NCBI GenBank assembly: GCA_963923025.1
Contig: CAWUKV010000213.1
Location: forward strand, 1 to 9,295
Direction: 5' to 3'
Source: CAWUKV01 sp963923025
GTDB lineage: Bacteria > Cyanobacteriota > Cyanobacteriia > Phormidesmidales > Phormidesmidaceae
DNA length: 9,295 bases
Every line of letters begins with the position of its first letter. Positions within the stretch are counted from its first letter, which is position 1. Shown one piece after another: positions 1-5,243 of the stretch. The position numbers were made by a program, and so were the translations under genes. Below the pieces are notes generated by a model that did not search any database, was not told the origin of the DNA, and worked only from the letters and a program-made list of their open reading frames with translations.

Positions 1-883
1 CCAACTGGGACACCAACCCGTCATAGCGGCCACCCCCACATACGGTTGCCTGGGAACCCAGATCGGCAGACTGAATCTCGAAGGCGGTGTGGGTGTAGTA
101 GTCGAGTCCACGCACCAGCCGAGAATTAATATTAAAAGCAATCCCTAGGTCAGTCAGCTGCTGCTGAACGGCATCGAAGTGCTGTTTAGAATCATCGCCC
201 AGATAATCCAGCAGGCTGGGTGCGTCGGTGACGATTTCCTGGGTGCGCTTATCTTTGCTGTCGAGAATGCGCATCGGGTTACGCGTCAGCCGGTCCTGGG
301 AGTCGGTGTCTAGCTCGTCCTTGTAAGGGGTGAGGTAGCTGACTAGGGCATCGCGGTAGGCTTGGCGGTCTTCACCCTGACCGACGGAGTTGATATCCAT
401 TGTCAGGGTTTTAAGGCCAAGGGCTTGGAGAATGTCGGTGGCGATGGCGATGACTTCGACATCGGCGCGGGGGTCGCGGCTACCGAGGATTTCGACGTCA
501 AGCTGGTGAAATTGACGCTGTCGGCCTTTTTGGGGACGTTCGTAGCGAAAGGCAGGACCTAGATGCCAGAGCCGCTGGACGCCACCACCTGCAAACAGTT
601 TGTTCTCGATAAAAGCTCGGACCAATCCTGCCGTGATTTCTGGACGCAGCGTGATAGACCGGCCCCCGCGATCCTCAAAGGTGTACATTTCCTTACCAAC
701 CACATCGGTGGCTTCGCCGATGCCTCGGGCAAACAGCTGGGTTTGCTCAAACATGGGCGGGCGGATTTCGCGGTAGGCGGCGCGGCTAAGAATCTGGTGG
801 GCGACGGTTTCGACCTGCTGCCAGACGGCGACCTCGCTAGGGAGGATGTCGCGGGTGCCGCGAATGGCTTGGACGGTGCTCAT
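1..883 (-). CDS. hisS: Histidyl-tRNA synthetase (partial, C-terminus beyond window)
   Basis: Class II aminoacyl-tRNA synthetase that charges tRNA-His with histidine using ATP, in the cytoplasm. I translated the reverse strand from the ATG at 883-881 and it stays open to the window edge, giving 294 residues of a family usually near 420-430. Visible landmarks are the N-terminal IRGTRDI (residues 7-13), the histidine-contacting RPE-T segment (80-84), class II motif 2 around FRYERPQKGRQRQFHQ (112-127), the HisA signature LVRGLDYYTHTAFEI (256-270) and GGGRYDGL (283-290). Motif 3 and the anticodon-binding domain lie off the left edge. No strong Shine-Dalgarno precedes the ATG, but the N-terminus fits the family exactly. 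It lies 122 bp downstream of the pedR-like gene on the same strand; a palindromic repeat sits in the gap, so co-transcription is uncertain. Family assignment is secure. Confidence 0.96.
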   Translation of the reverse strand, partial: MSTVQAIRGTRDILPSEVAVWQQVETVAHQILSRAAYREIRPPMFEQTQLFARGIGEATDVVGKEMYTFEDRGGRSITLRPEITAGLVRAFIENKLFAGGGVQRLWHLGPAFRYERPQKGRQRQFHQLDVEILGSRDPRADVEVIAIATDILQALGLKTLTMDINSVGQGEDRQAYRDALVSYLTPYKDELDTDSQDRLTRNPMRILDSKDKRTQEIVTDAPSLLDYLGDDSKQHFDAVQQQLTDLGIAFNINSRLVRGLDYYTHTAFEIQSADLGSQATVCGGGRYDGLVSQL

Positions 884-900
884 GGGCTGGGAAAGGTTCG

Positions 901-916
901 TATGGGATAGCCCATA
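901..916. repeat. Short inverted repeat upstream of hisS
   Basis: TATGGG and CCCATA form a perfect 6-bp stem around a 4-nt loop, ending 18 bp before the hisS ATG on the minus strand. This would place a small hairpin in the hisS 5' leader. It could be an operator or just a leader fold; nothing in the sequence decides. Confidence 0.3.
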
Positions 917-938
917 AACAGCGCCCCAAACATGACGC

Positions 939-959
939 AGGGTGGGCATTGCCCACCCT
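939..959. repeat. Dispersed-type palindromic repeat (AGGGTGGGCA inverted)
   Basis: AGGGTGGGCA and TGCCCACCCT are perfect 10-bp arms around a single T. GTGGGCA/TGCCCAC palindromes of this kind are, from memory, scattered in many copies between genes of cyanobacteria and other bacteria, similar to REP or MITE remnants. It lies between pedR and hisS and would fold into a strong hairpin in a read-through transcript, so it could act as a 3' end stabiliser or partial terminator. There is no T-run next to it on either strand. Only one copy is in this window, so its dispersed nature is inferred. Confidence 0.6.
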
Positions 960-1005
960 ACCAAATCCTGTCGGGGTTTTGATAAACCGATTTGGGATGA
1001 TACGG

Positions 1006-1383
1006 CTACGACGCCAACGAATCTGAGCTGTCTTGGGGTAACGTGCAGCAGTTCACATCGTCAATGCAGACTTTGCCCCACTTCAAGGCCCAGCGCACCA
1101 GCGCTACACGGTTGCCCGTCCCGGTCTTGTTCAGAATGTTGCTGATGTGGTTATCTACGGTACGCTTGCTAATTTCAAGCCGCTCCGAAATTTCTTGGTT
1201 AGTGAGCCCAGCTGCCACTAACTCCACAATTTGAAGTTCACGGTCAGACAGCGGAACCTGCTTAGGTGAGGACTCAACAGAATTTGAGTCAACGGGTGTA
1301 GACGGCGTCTGGATGGACGAAGTGCCGGACATGGCTGCTGCAAGGGTTAAGGGTAGGACTGTGTATTTATGCTTAGCACACAT
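1006..1383 (-). CDS. pedR: PedR-like LuxR-family (NarL/FixJ HTH) transcriptional regulator
   Basis: Small DNA-binding regulator of 125 residues without a receiver domain. Residues 1-43 are a Ser/Thr/Pro-rich, probably disordered tail. Residues 44-103 are a GerE/LuxR-type helix-turn-helix: LSDRELQIVELVAAGLTNQE (45-64) followed by the recognition helix region SKRTVDNHISNILNKTG (72-88). The C-terminus KVCIDDVNCCTLP (104-116) has three cysteines (106, 112, 113). The match to cyanobacterial PedR (Synechocystis ssl0564) is from memory. That protein adjusts photosynthesis-related genes to photosynthetic electron transport, and a cysteine that responds to thioredoxin is reported for it. The start is uncertain: ATG at 1383 or the in-frame ATG at 1332 (residue 18), neither with a clear Shine-Dalgarno. 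It is flanked by cdaA 116 bp upstream and hisS 122 bp downstream, so probably transcribed alone. It could be another orphan LuxR protein, but the HTH call is firm. Confidence 0.8.
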   Translation of the reverse strand: MCAKHKYTVLPLTLAAAMSGTSSIQTPSTPVDSNSVESSPKQVPLSDRELQIVELVAAGLTNQEISERLEISKRTVDNHISNILNKTGTGNRVALVRWALKWGKVCIDDVNCCTLPQDSSDSLAS

Positions 1384-1391
1384 CTATCATA

Positions 1392-1412
1392 GCGGTCGGG
1401 TCTGTAGACCGC
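1392..1412. promoter_or_regulatory. Inverted repeat just upstream of the pedR-like gene (possible operator)
   Basis: GCGGTC (1392-1397) and GACCGC (1407-1412) are perfect 6-bp arms, and GGTCT-GT-AGACC (1399-1410) is a nested dyad sharing the right arm. The element starts 9 bp before the upper candidate ATG of the regulator. Regulators of this family often bind dyads and PedR is reported to control its own gene, so autoregulation is possible. That link is inference; a leader hairpin is equally possible. Confidence 0.35.
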
Positions 1413-1499
1413 ATAGGATTTGTAATTTTCTCTACATTTCCCAGTCGATACTACGCAGAAATTTGTAGACCCATGCAACGAATGGGGGTTGGAAGCAGT

Positions 1500-2399
1500 T
1501 TAGTTTCGTTTTTTGCTGGGTCGCTTGCCCGGCGGTCTGCGCAGTCGATGGGCCAGACTAATCCAGGTGAGGCCGAGCCGTCGACCCAGGCTACGGAGCT
1601 GCGGTGCGACCGTATCGGCCTCTACAGCGGGTGTAAACTTTTCACTCAAAATTTCGTGTAGTCGTACGCTGGTAAGCGGGCGATTTAGCCGTCCCTGCTC
1701 AGCGACAGAGATAGAGCCGGTTTCTTCCGACACCACAATGCAAATACAGTTTTCTACCCGTTCGGTAATCCCCATGGCAGCCCGGTGACGGGTCCCCAGT
1801 TGTCGGGAGGCCGAGCGCTCAGAAATCGGCAGAATAACCCCCGCCGCTAGGACACGCGCTGATCGAATCAGAACCGCACCATCGTGCAGCAGTGTCGAAG
1901 TTTGAAAAATCGTTTGCAGCAATTCCTTCGAAACATCGGCGTTAAGGCGGACGCCCGGCACCGAGAAATTATTCTCATCAATGGGCCGGTCTGTTTCCAG
2001 AATAATCAGCGCCCCGGTGCGGTTTTGAGAGAGCTGTTTGACAGCGTCCACTAGCTCGTCGACAACTGTACTAGCCTTCTGCGGCGGACCGTCCGCTGGG
2101 ACAAACAGTTGCAGTAGCTGCCCTCGTCCCAACAACTCCAAAAATCGTCGAATTTCTGCCTGCAACATCAGCGCCATGGCGACAGCCGAACCAATGGCAA
2201 GACAGGTCAACACGAAGCTCAGTAGCTGCAGACTCAGATAATGACTCAGAGCCGCGCCCAACATGAGGATGATGAGCCCACGAATCATCCACAGGGTGCG
2301 TCGTTCTCCAATGACGACCAGCACCATGTAGATCAACGCCAATACTAAACAGATGTCGATGATGAGACGCAAGAGCTGGCCCCGGTCATATTCAATCAA
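1500..2399 (-). CDS. cdaA: Membrane diadenylate cyclase CdaA (DisA_N domain)
   Basis: Condenses two ATP into the second messenger c-di-AMP at the inner face of the cytoplasmic membrane. The 299-residue protein has three predicted membrane helices (about 12-30, 36-53 and 57-79), a linker with AEIRRFLELLGRG (81-93), and a DisA_N catalytic domain (about 108-245) carrying the two signature motifs: DGA in LLHDGAVLI (173-175) and RHR in GTRHRAAMGI (204-206). The tail is basic (RRPPGKRPSKKRN). Length and architecture fit the CdaA/YbbP family. The start is a TTG at 2399-2397 immediately preceded by an in-frame TAG, so no longer frame exists; the next ATG is inside helix 1. A 19-codon upstream ORF ends in a TGA overlapping this TTG. 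lysA lies 379 bp upstream on the same strand, a neighbour conserved in cyanobacteria; the uppS that usually follows is not here. Catalytic motifs look intact. Confidence 0.95.
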   Translation of the reverse strand: MIEYDRGQLLRLIIDICLVLALIYMVLVVIGERRTLWMIRGLIILMLGAALSHYLSLQLLSFVLTCLAIGSAVAMALMLQAEIRRFLELLGRGQLLQLFVPADGPPQKASTVVDELVDAVKQLSQNRTGALIILETDRPIDENNFSVPGVRLNADVSKELLQTIFQTSTLLHDGAVLIRSARVLAAGVILPISERSASRQLGTRHRAAMGITERVENCICIVVSEETGSISVAEQGRLNRPLTSVRLHEILSEKFTPAVEADTVAPQLRSLGRRLGLTWISLAHRLRRPPGKRPSKKRN

Positions 2400-2455
2400 C
2401 TACTCAGCTTATGCAGAGATGGGAGTCGCTCAGCGTCACCGTTAGCATTGGACAT
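2396..2455 (-). other. Possible upstream ORF (19 codons) overlapping the cdaA start
   Basis: From an ATG at 2455-2453 the reverse strand reads MSNANGDAERLPSLHKLSS and stops at a TGA (2398-2396) that overlaps the cdaA TTG start (2399-2397) as TTGA. Such overlaps often mean translational coupling, which would suit a weak TTG start. A GGGAG run directly abuts the ATG, too close to be a normal Shine-Dalgarno, so translation is doubtful. The peptide resembles nothing I know. Confidence 0.3.
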
Positions 2456-2778
2456 CTCCCAAGGCACGGCGGGTCATCGCAGATCGCAGCAGATTCGAGC
2501 GGTCAAGCAACGCTATTGAGTCGTTAGCAAGCCTCTGATCGGGTGTGAACCACGGCAGAGGCCTGCCGTCTCTCTGAATCCGCCCATCTAGTAGGCACAG
2601 AAACAGCCTTAGTTTAACGAGCTGACCTACCCAATGGCTTCTACATCCACCGTTTTTTTAGGCAACACTTTCCCATACGGATGGGCCCACACAGATGGGC
2701 CCATACAGGCGGGCATGCTGTGTCTTATCAATTTTTAGCAGTACCCAACGTGGAGACGCCAGTTTACGCCCGCTGTGT
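2400..2778. other. lysA-cdaA intergenic region with competing hairpins and repeats
   Basis: No convincing full gene lies in these 379 bp. On the minus strand it is the 3' flank of lysA and the leader of cdaA. I see a hairpin ACGGCAG-AGGC-CTGCCGT at 2552-2569, and GCCTCTG (2531-2537) that pairs with CAGAGGC (2556-2562); the two share bases, so they exclude each other. GAGATG (2416-2421) pairs with CATCTC (2453-2458) around the cdaA start-proximal leader and sequesters the uORF start. The upstream half has a T7 run (2653-2659, plus strand) and a 14-bp tandem repeat. No intrinsic terminator with a U-run was found after lysA. The mutually exclusive stems could be regulatory, but I could not match them to a known riboswitch. 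Confidence 0.5.
2681..2708. repeat. 14-bp tandem repeat with TGGGCCCA palindromes
   Basis: Two adjacent copies of ATGGGCCCAYACAG (2681-2694 and 2695-2708) differ at one base; a partial copy, CCCATACGG, sits just left at 2672-2680. Each full copy contains the perfect 8-bp palindrome TGGGCCCA, spaced 14 bp apart. The repeat lies 70 bp past the lysA stop codon. It may be replication slippage or a paired protein-binding site. Confidence 0.65.
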
Positions 2779-4188
2779 CTAGGCCTGTAAACGCTCAGGA
2801 AGACGATCTTGACGCAGTAAATCAGTCGGTGTCTCGCGTTCTAGAATGAGCTGAGCTTGACCTGCGTTGACCAGAACCGCTGCTGGACGTGGAACCCGGT
2901 TGTAGTTCGACGCCATGCTGTAGTTGTAGGCTCCGGTGGCAGGGACCACAACCACGTCACCCGCTGACAGATCTGGCAGCTGCGCATCGTGGATAACGAC
3001 ATCGCCAGACTCGCAGTGCTTGCCCGCTAGTGTGGCTGTTTGAGACAACGGTGCTGACATGTGGCTAGCTGACATAACTCGATAGACCGACTGGTAGGTA
3101 ATCGGCCGGGGGTTATCCGACATCCCCCCATCAACTGCCACGTACTGACGAATGCCAGGGACTGTTTTCTGACTGCCCACGGTGTAGGCCGTGACGCAGG
3201 CAGAACCAATCATGGAACGACCTGGCTCACACAGCAGTCGGGGCAGCGCTACCGACTGCGCCTCGCAGGCCGCAACGACGTTTTTGCAAACGGTCTGAAC
3301 CCAGGCGTCAATGCTCGGCGGATCGTCCGACTCGGTGTAGCGGATGCCTAGGCCACCGCCCACGTCTAGCTCACTCATCGGCAGGCCATAGCTGGTTGCC
3401 TTTTTGTACCACTGCACCATCACACCGGCTAGATCTTGGTGGGGCTGTAGCTCAAAAATTTGGGAGCCAATGTGGGCATGCAAACCAATGCAGCGGAGCT
3501 GAGGCAGTTCGCTGACGCGCTTGAAGACATCTTCGATTTGGTCGGGGTCGAAGCCAAACTTGCTATCGATATGGCCGGTGCGAATGTACTCATGGGTGTG
3601 GCACTCAATACCGGGGGTGAGGCGTAGCAGAATCGTGGCGGTTTTACCCTGAGATTTTGCTAAATCAGCCAGCAGTTCTAGCTCGTGCCAGTTGTCGACC
3701 ATAAAGCGACAGTCGGCGTCTAGGCCCATTTGCAGCTCTTCGGCAGACTTATTGTTGCCGTGGAAGTAGAGCATGTCGCCCGTGGCTCCGGCTTTGAGGG
3801 CAGTGTAGAGTTCGCCACCGGAGACCACGTCGATGGCAATGTTTTCTTGAAGTGCGATCGCGCACACCGCCAGACAATTCCACGCCTTCGACGCATACAC
3901 CACCAGCGAATCCCCTGGATAGTGACGCTTCAGCGACTCCCGATACTGCTCGCTCGCCAGCCGTAGCGTGGACTCATCTAATATATAGAGCGGTGACCCA
4001 AATTCCTGCACCAGTGACACAACATCACAGCCCCCTACCTCCAGATGGTCGGCATCGTTGACCGTTGCGGTCATCGGCAGCAGCAGCTGGTTGGGCGAAT
4101 CAGACTTAAACGCCAAATACTGAGTTGAGTCCTTCGCGCTGCTGGATGCTTCCCCAGACGCTGTTTCAGTGGGAAAAGTGGAAACCAT
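2779..4188 (-). CDS. lysA: Diaminopimelate decarboxylase
   Basis: PLP-dependent fold-type III decarboxylase converting meso-diaminopimelate to L-lysine and CO2, the last step of lysine synthesis, in the cytoplasm. With the ATG at 4188-4186 the product is 469 residues, usual for cyanobacterial LysA; a longer frame from 4272 exists but its first 28 residues look unlike the family and would overlap rimI. Features: a polar N-terminal extension typical of cyanobacterial LysA (1-50), the PLP-binding lysine in YASKAW (Lys101), the HIGSQ segment (239-243), the glycine-rich phosphate loop GGGLGI (277-282), CEPGR (320-324), the active-site CESGD (392-396), and GAYNYSM near the C-terminus (419-425). All key residues are present. 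Only a weak AGAGCAG precedes the start. It diverges from rimI with about 41 bp between and is followed by cdaA on the same strand. Confidence 0.96.
   Translation of the reverse strand: MVSTFPTETASGEASSSAKDSTQYLAFKSDSPNQLLLPMTATVNDADHLEVGGCDVVSLVQEFGSPLYILDESTLRLASEQYRESLKRHYPGDSLVVYASKAWNCLAVCAIALQENIAIDVVSGGELYTALKAGATGDMLYFHGNNKSAEELQMGLDADCRFMVDNWHELELLADLAKSQGKTATILLRLTPGIECHTHEYIRTGHIDSKFGFDPDQIEDVFKRVSELPQLRCIGLHAHIGSQIFELQPHQDLAGVMVQWYKKATSYGLPMSELDVGGGLGIRYTESDDPPSIDAWVQTVCKNVVAACEAQSVALPRLLCEPGRSMIGSACVTAYTVGSQKTVPGIRQYVAVDGGMSDNPRPITYQSVYRVMSASHMSAPLSQTATLAGKHCESGDVVIHDAQLPDLSAGDVVVVPATGAYNYSMASNYNRVPRPAAVLVNAGQAQLILERETPTDLLRQDRLPERLQA
3854..3861. repeat. HIP1 octamer GCGATCGC
   Basis: Perfect Highly Iterated Palindrome 1, the octamer overrepresented in many cyanobacterial genomes. 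Further perfect copies are at 6304-6311 and 6568-6575 inside clpC. Three copies in 9.3 kb is far more than chance for an 8-mer and supports a cyanobacterial origin. This one is inside lysA. Confidence 0.9.
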
Positions 4189-4229
4189 ATCTGCTCTAGT
4201 GCTGTATCCGTTAATAGTCCAGTCTACAA

Positions 4230-4916
4230 TTGCACCCCAGCCCAAAATCAGAAAATAATCCTCGACTTGCACCGATTTTAGGCTGTCATTTATTGACGGA
4301 AGAACGGCTGCCCGAGGTCCTGGCGCTGGATAAGCTTTGCTTGGGTGGGCTATGGACAGAAGATGGGTATCGACGGGAAATCGAGAGCCCCAATAGCGAT
4401 TTGCTGGTGTTGGAACTGTCCAGGGGGGCGGACAAGGCTTCTGAGGCGTTGGGTTTCGGTTCTTTGGGTTTCGATTCTCAAGATATCGGCCAAGAGCTCA
4501 GCAATGCAGACGCTCAACCCAACCTACGGCAATCTCCCACCGCCACCATCATTGGCCTCGGCTGTCTTTGGTCCATTCTCGACGAAGCCCACATCACAAC
4601 ACTGGCGATTCATCCGGATTATCACCGTTGTCGCCTGGGCCAGTGGCTGCTCGTTCAGCTACTCACCACTGCTAAGCGTCGTCAACTCACCCACGCAACC
4701 CTAGAAGTACGGGCCTCTAACGCGGCTGCACTGAAGCTTTATCAAAAGTTTGAATTTAAGCTGGCGGGTCGTCGGAAGCGATACTACGCCGACGATGAAG
4801 ACGCCCTGGTGCTGTGGCTTGGCGGATTACAATCCGACAAATTTGTTCAGACGATACAGAACCTTTCTCAACAATCGGCACAAGCTATTCTGCAACGGGG
4901 TTGGCGACTGCGTTAG
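4230..4916 (+). CDS. rimI: RimI-like GNAT N-acetyltransferase (ribosomal protein alanine acetyltransferase type)
   Basis: GNAT protein expected to move an acetyl group from acetyl-CoA to a protein N-terminus (S18 in E. coli; substrates here unknown). The 228 residues include an N-terminal segment (EVLALDKLCLGGLWTEDGY, 29-47), a variable polar insertion (about 64-104), the core beta strand ITTLAIHPDY (122-131), the acetyl-CoA loop HRCRLGQ (132-138), and LEVRASNAAALKLYQKFEF (158-176) with the RimI catalytic pair equivalents Glu159 and Tyr171. E. coli RimI is 148 residues; the excess is the insertion and a C-terminal tail (200-228). The loop normally reads Q/R-x-x-G-x-G; here Arg135 replaces the first glycine. 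No ATG start is available: TTG at 4230 follows an in-frame TAG at 4215, and TTG at 4293 is an alternative that fits the family's N-terminus better. Upstream is divergent lysA; downstream on the same strand is clpC, 327 bp away. Confidence 0.87.
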   Translation: MHPSPKSENNPRLAPILGCHLLTEERLPEVLALDKLCLGGLWTEDGYRREIESPNSDLLVLELSRGADKASEALGFGSLGFDSQDIGQELSNADAQPNLRQSPTATIIGLGCLWSILDEAHITTLAIHPDYHRCRLGQWLLVQLLTTAKRRQLTHATLEVRASNAAALKLYQKFEFKLAGRRKRYYADDEDALVLWLGGLQSDKFVQTIQNLSQQSAQAILQRGWRLR

Positions 4917-5243
4917 ACTCTTGAACTCAGGCCCACGGACGATGAGCGTACTGACTACGCTCTGAACCAATGAAGTGCAATTTGACTGAAACCTCACCTG
5001 AATCGTCGAAAACCAAAAAATAATAATGTGTACTTTTTGTAATTTTTGAACAGATTTCTTTACTGATTCCTATTCAATTTTGGAATCTCATTTTTTGAGT
5101 AAAGATACTTAGAAATGTTCCCTAGGGAAGAGATGCACAAATGCTCCAAACCGTTGCAAGTCGTGAATACCGGCACGGTTTTACAAAAATCTACTGTGTT
5201 AGAATTGACCCTACCAGCTCATCGCAGGTGATGGATAACCGCC
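4917..5243 (+). promoter_or_regulatory. clpC upstream region with promoter and dyads
   Basis: This 327-bp gap is markedly AT-rich compared with its flanks and has no gene. The best promoter candidate for clpC is an extended -10, TG-T-TAGAAT (5197-5205), with a weak -35 (GTTTTA near 5178), giving a leader of roughly 30 nt. Two dyads sit where regulators would act: the perfect 12-bp palindrome TTCCCTAGGGAA (5118-5129), and AAACCGT (5148-5154) with ACGGTTT (5175-5181), whose right arm overlaps the -35 region. AGGTG (5226-5230) is a weak, distant Shine-Dalgarno. A six-codon ORF (5231-5251) overlaps the clpC ATG. No CIRCE element was recognised. Confidence 0.45.
4944..4962 (+). other. Hairpin 27 bp after rimI stop (possible 3' end element)
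   Basis: GAGCGTA (4944-4950) and TACGCTC (4956-4962) are perfect 7-bp arms around CTGAC. No U-run follows, so it is not a standard intrinsic terminator; it may stabilise the rimI transcript end. A second, AT-rich candidate is GATTCC/GGAATC (5065-5070/5082-5087) followed by TCATTTTTT, which looks more like a weak terminator. Confidence 0.4.

Noticed and set aside
632..646. RPEIT instead of RPEGT/RPEMT in HisS as a defect
   Set aside because: This position varies among HisRS lineages and the catalytic Arg and Glu are intact.
563..910. 115-codon plus-strand open frame
   Set aside because: Lies antisense to hisS, whose reverse-strand translation shows all family motifs.
1513..1788. Plus-strand open frame inside cdaA
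   Set aside because: Basic, low-information translation opposite a well supported CdaA catalytic domain.
2400..2640. c-di-AMP (ydaO-type) riboswitch ahead of cdaA
   Set aside because: The stems seen do not match the conserved core of that class as I know it; only generic alternative pairing is visible.
4186..4272. Longer LysA starting at 4272
   Set aside because: The extra 28 residues lack family resemblance and would overlap rimI; MVSTF at 4188 matches the usual cyanobacterial LysA N-terminus.
5011..5060. NtcA-type site (GTA-N8-TAC) upstream of clpC
   Set aside because: GTA/TAC triplets occur in the AT-rich stretch, but none has the required 8-bp spacing.
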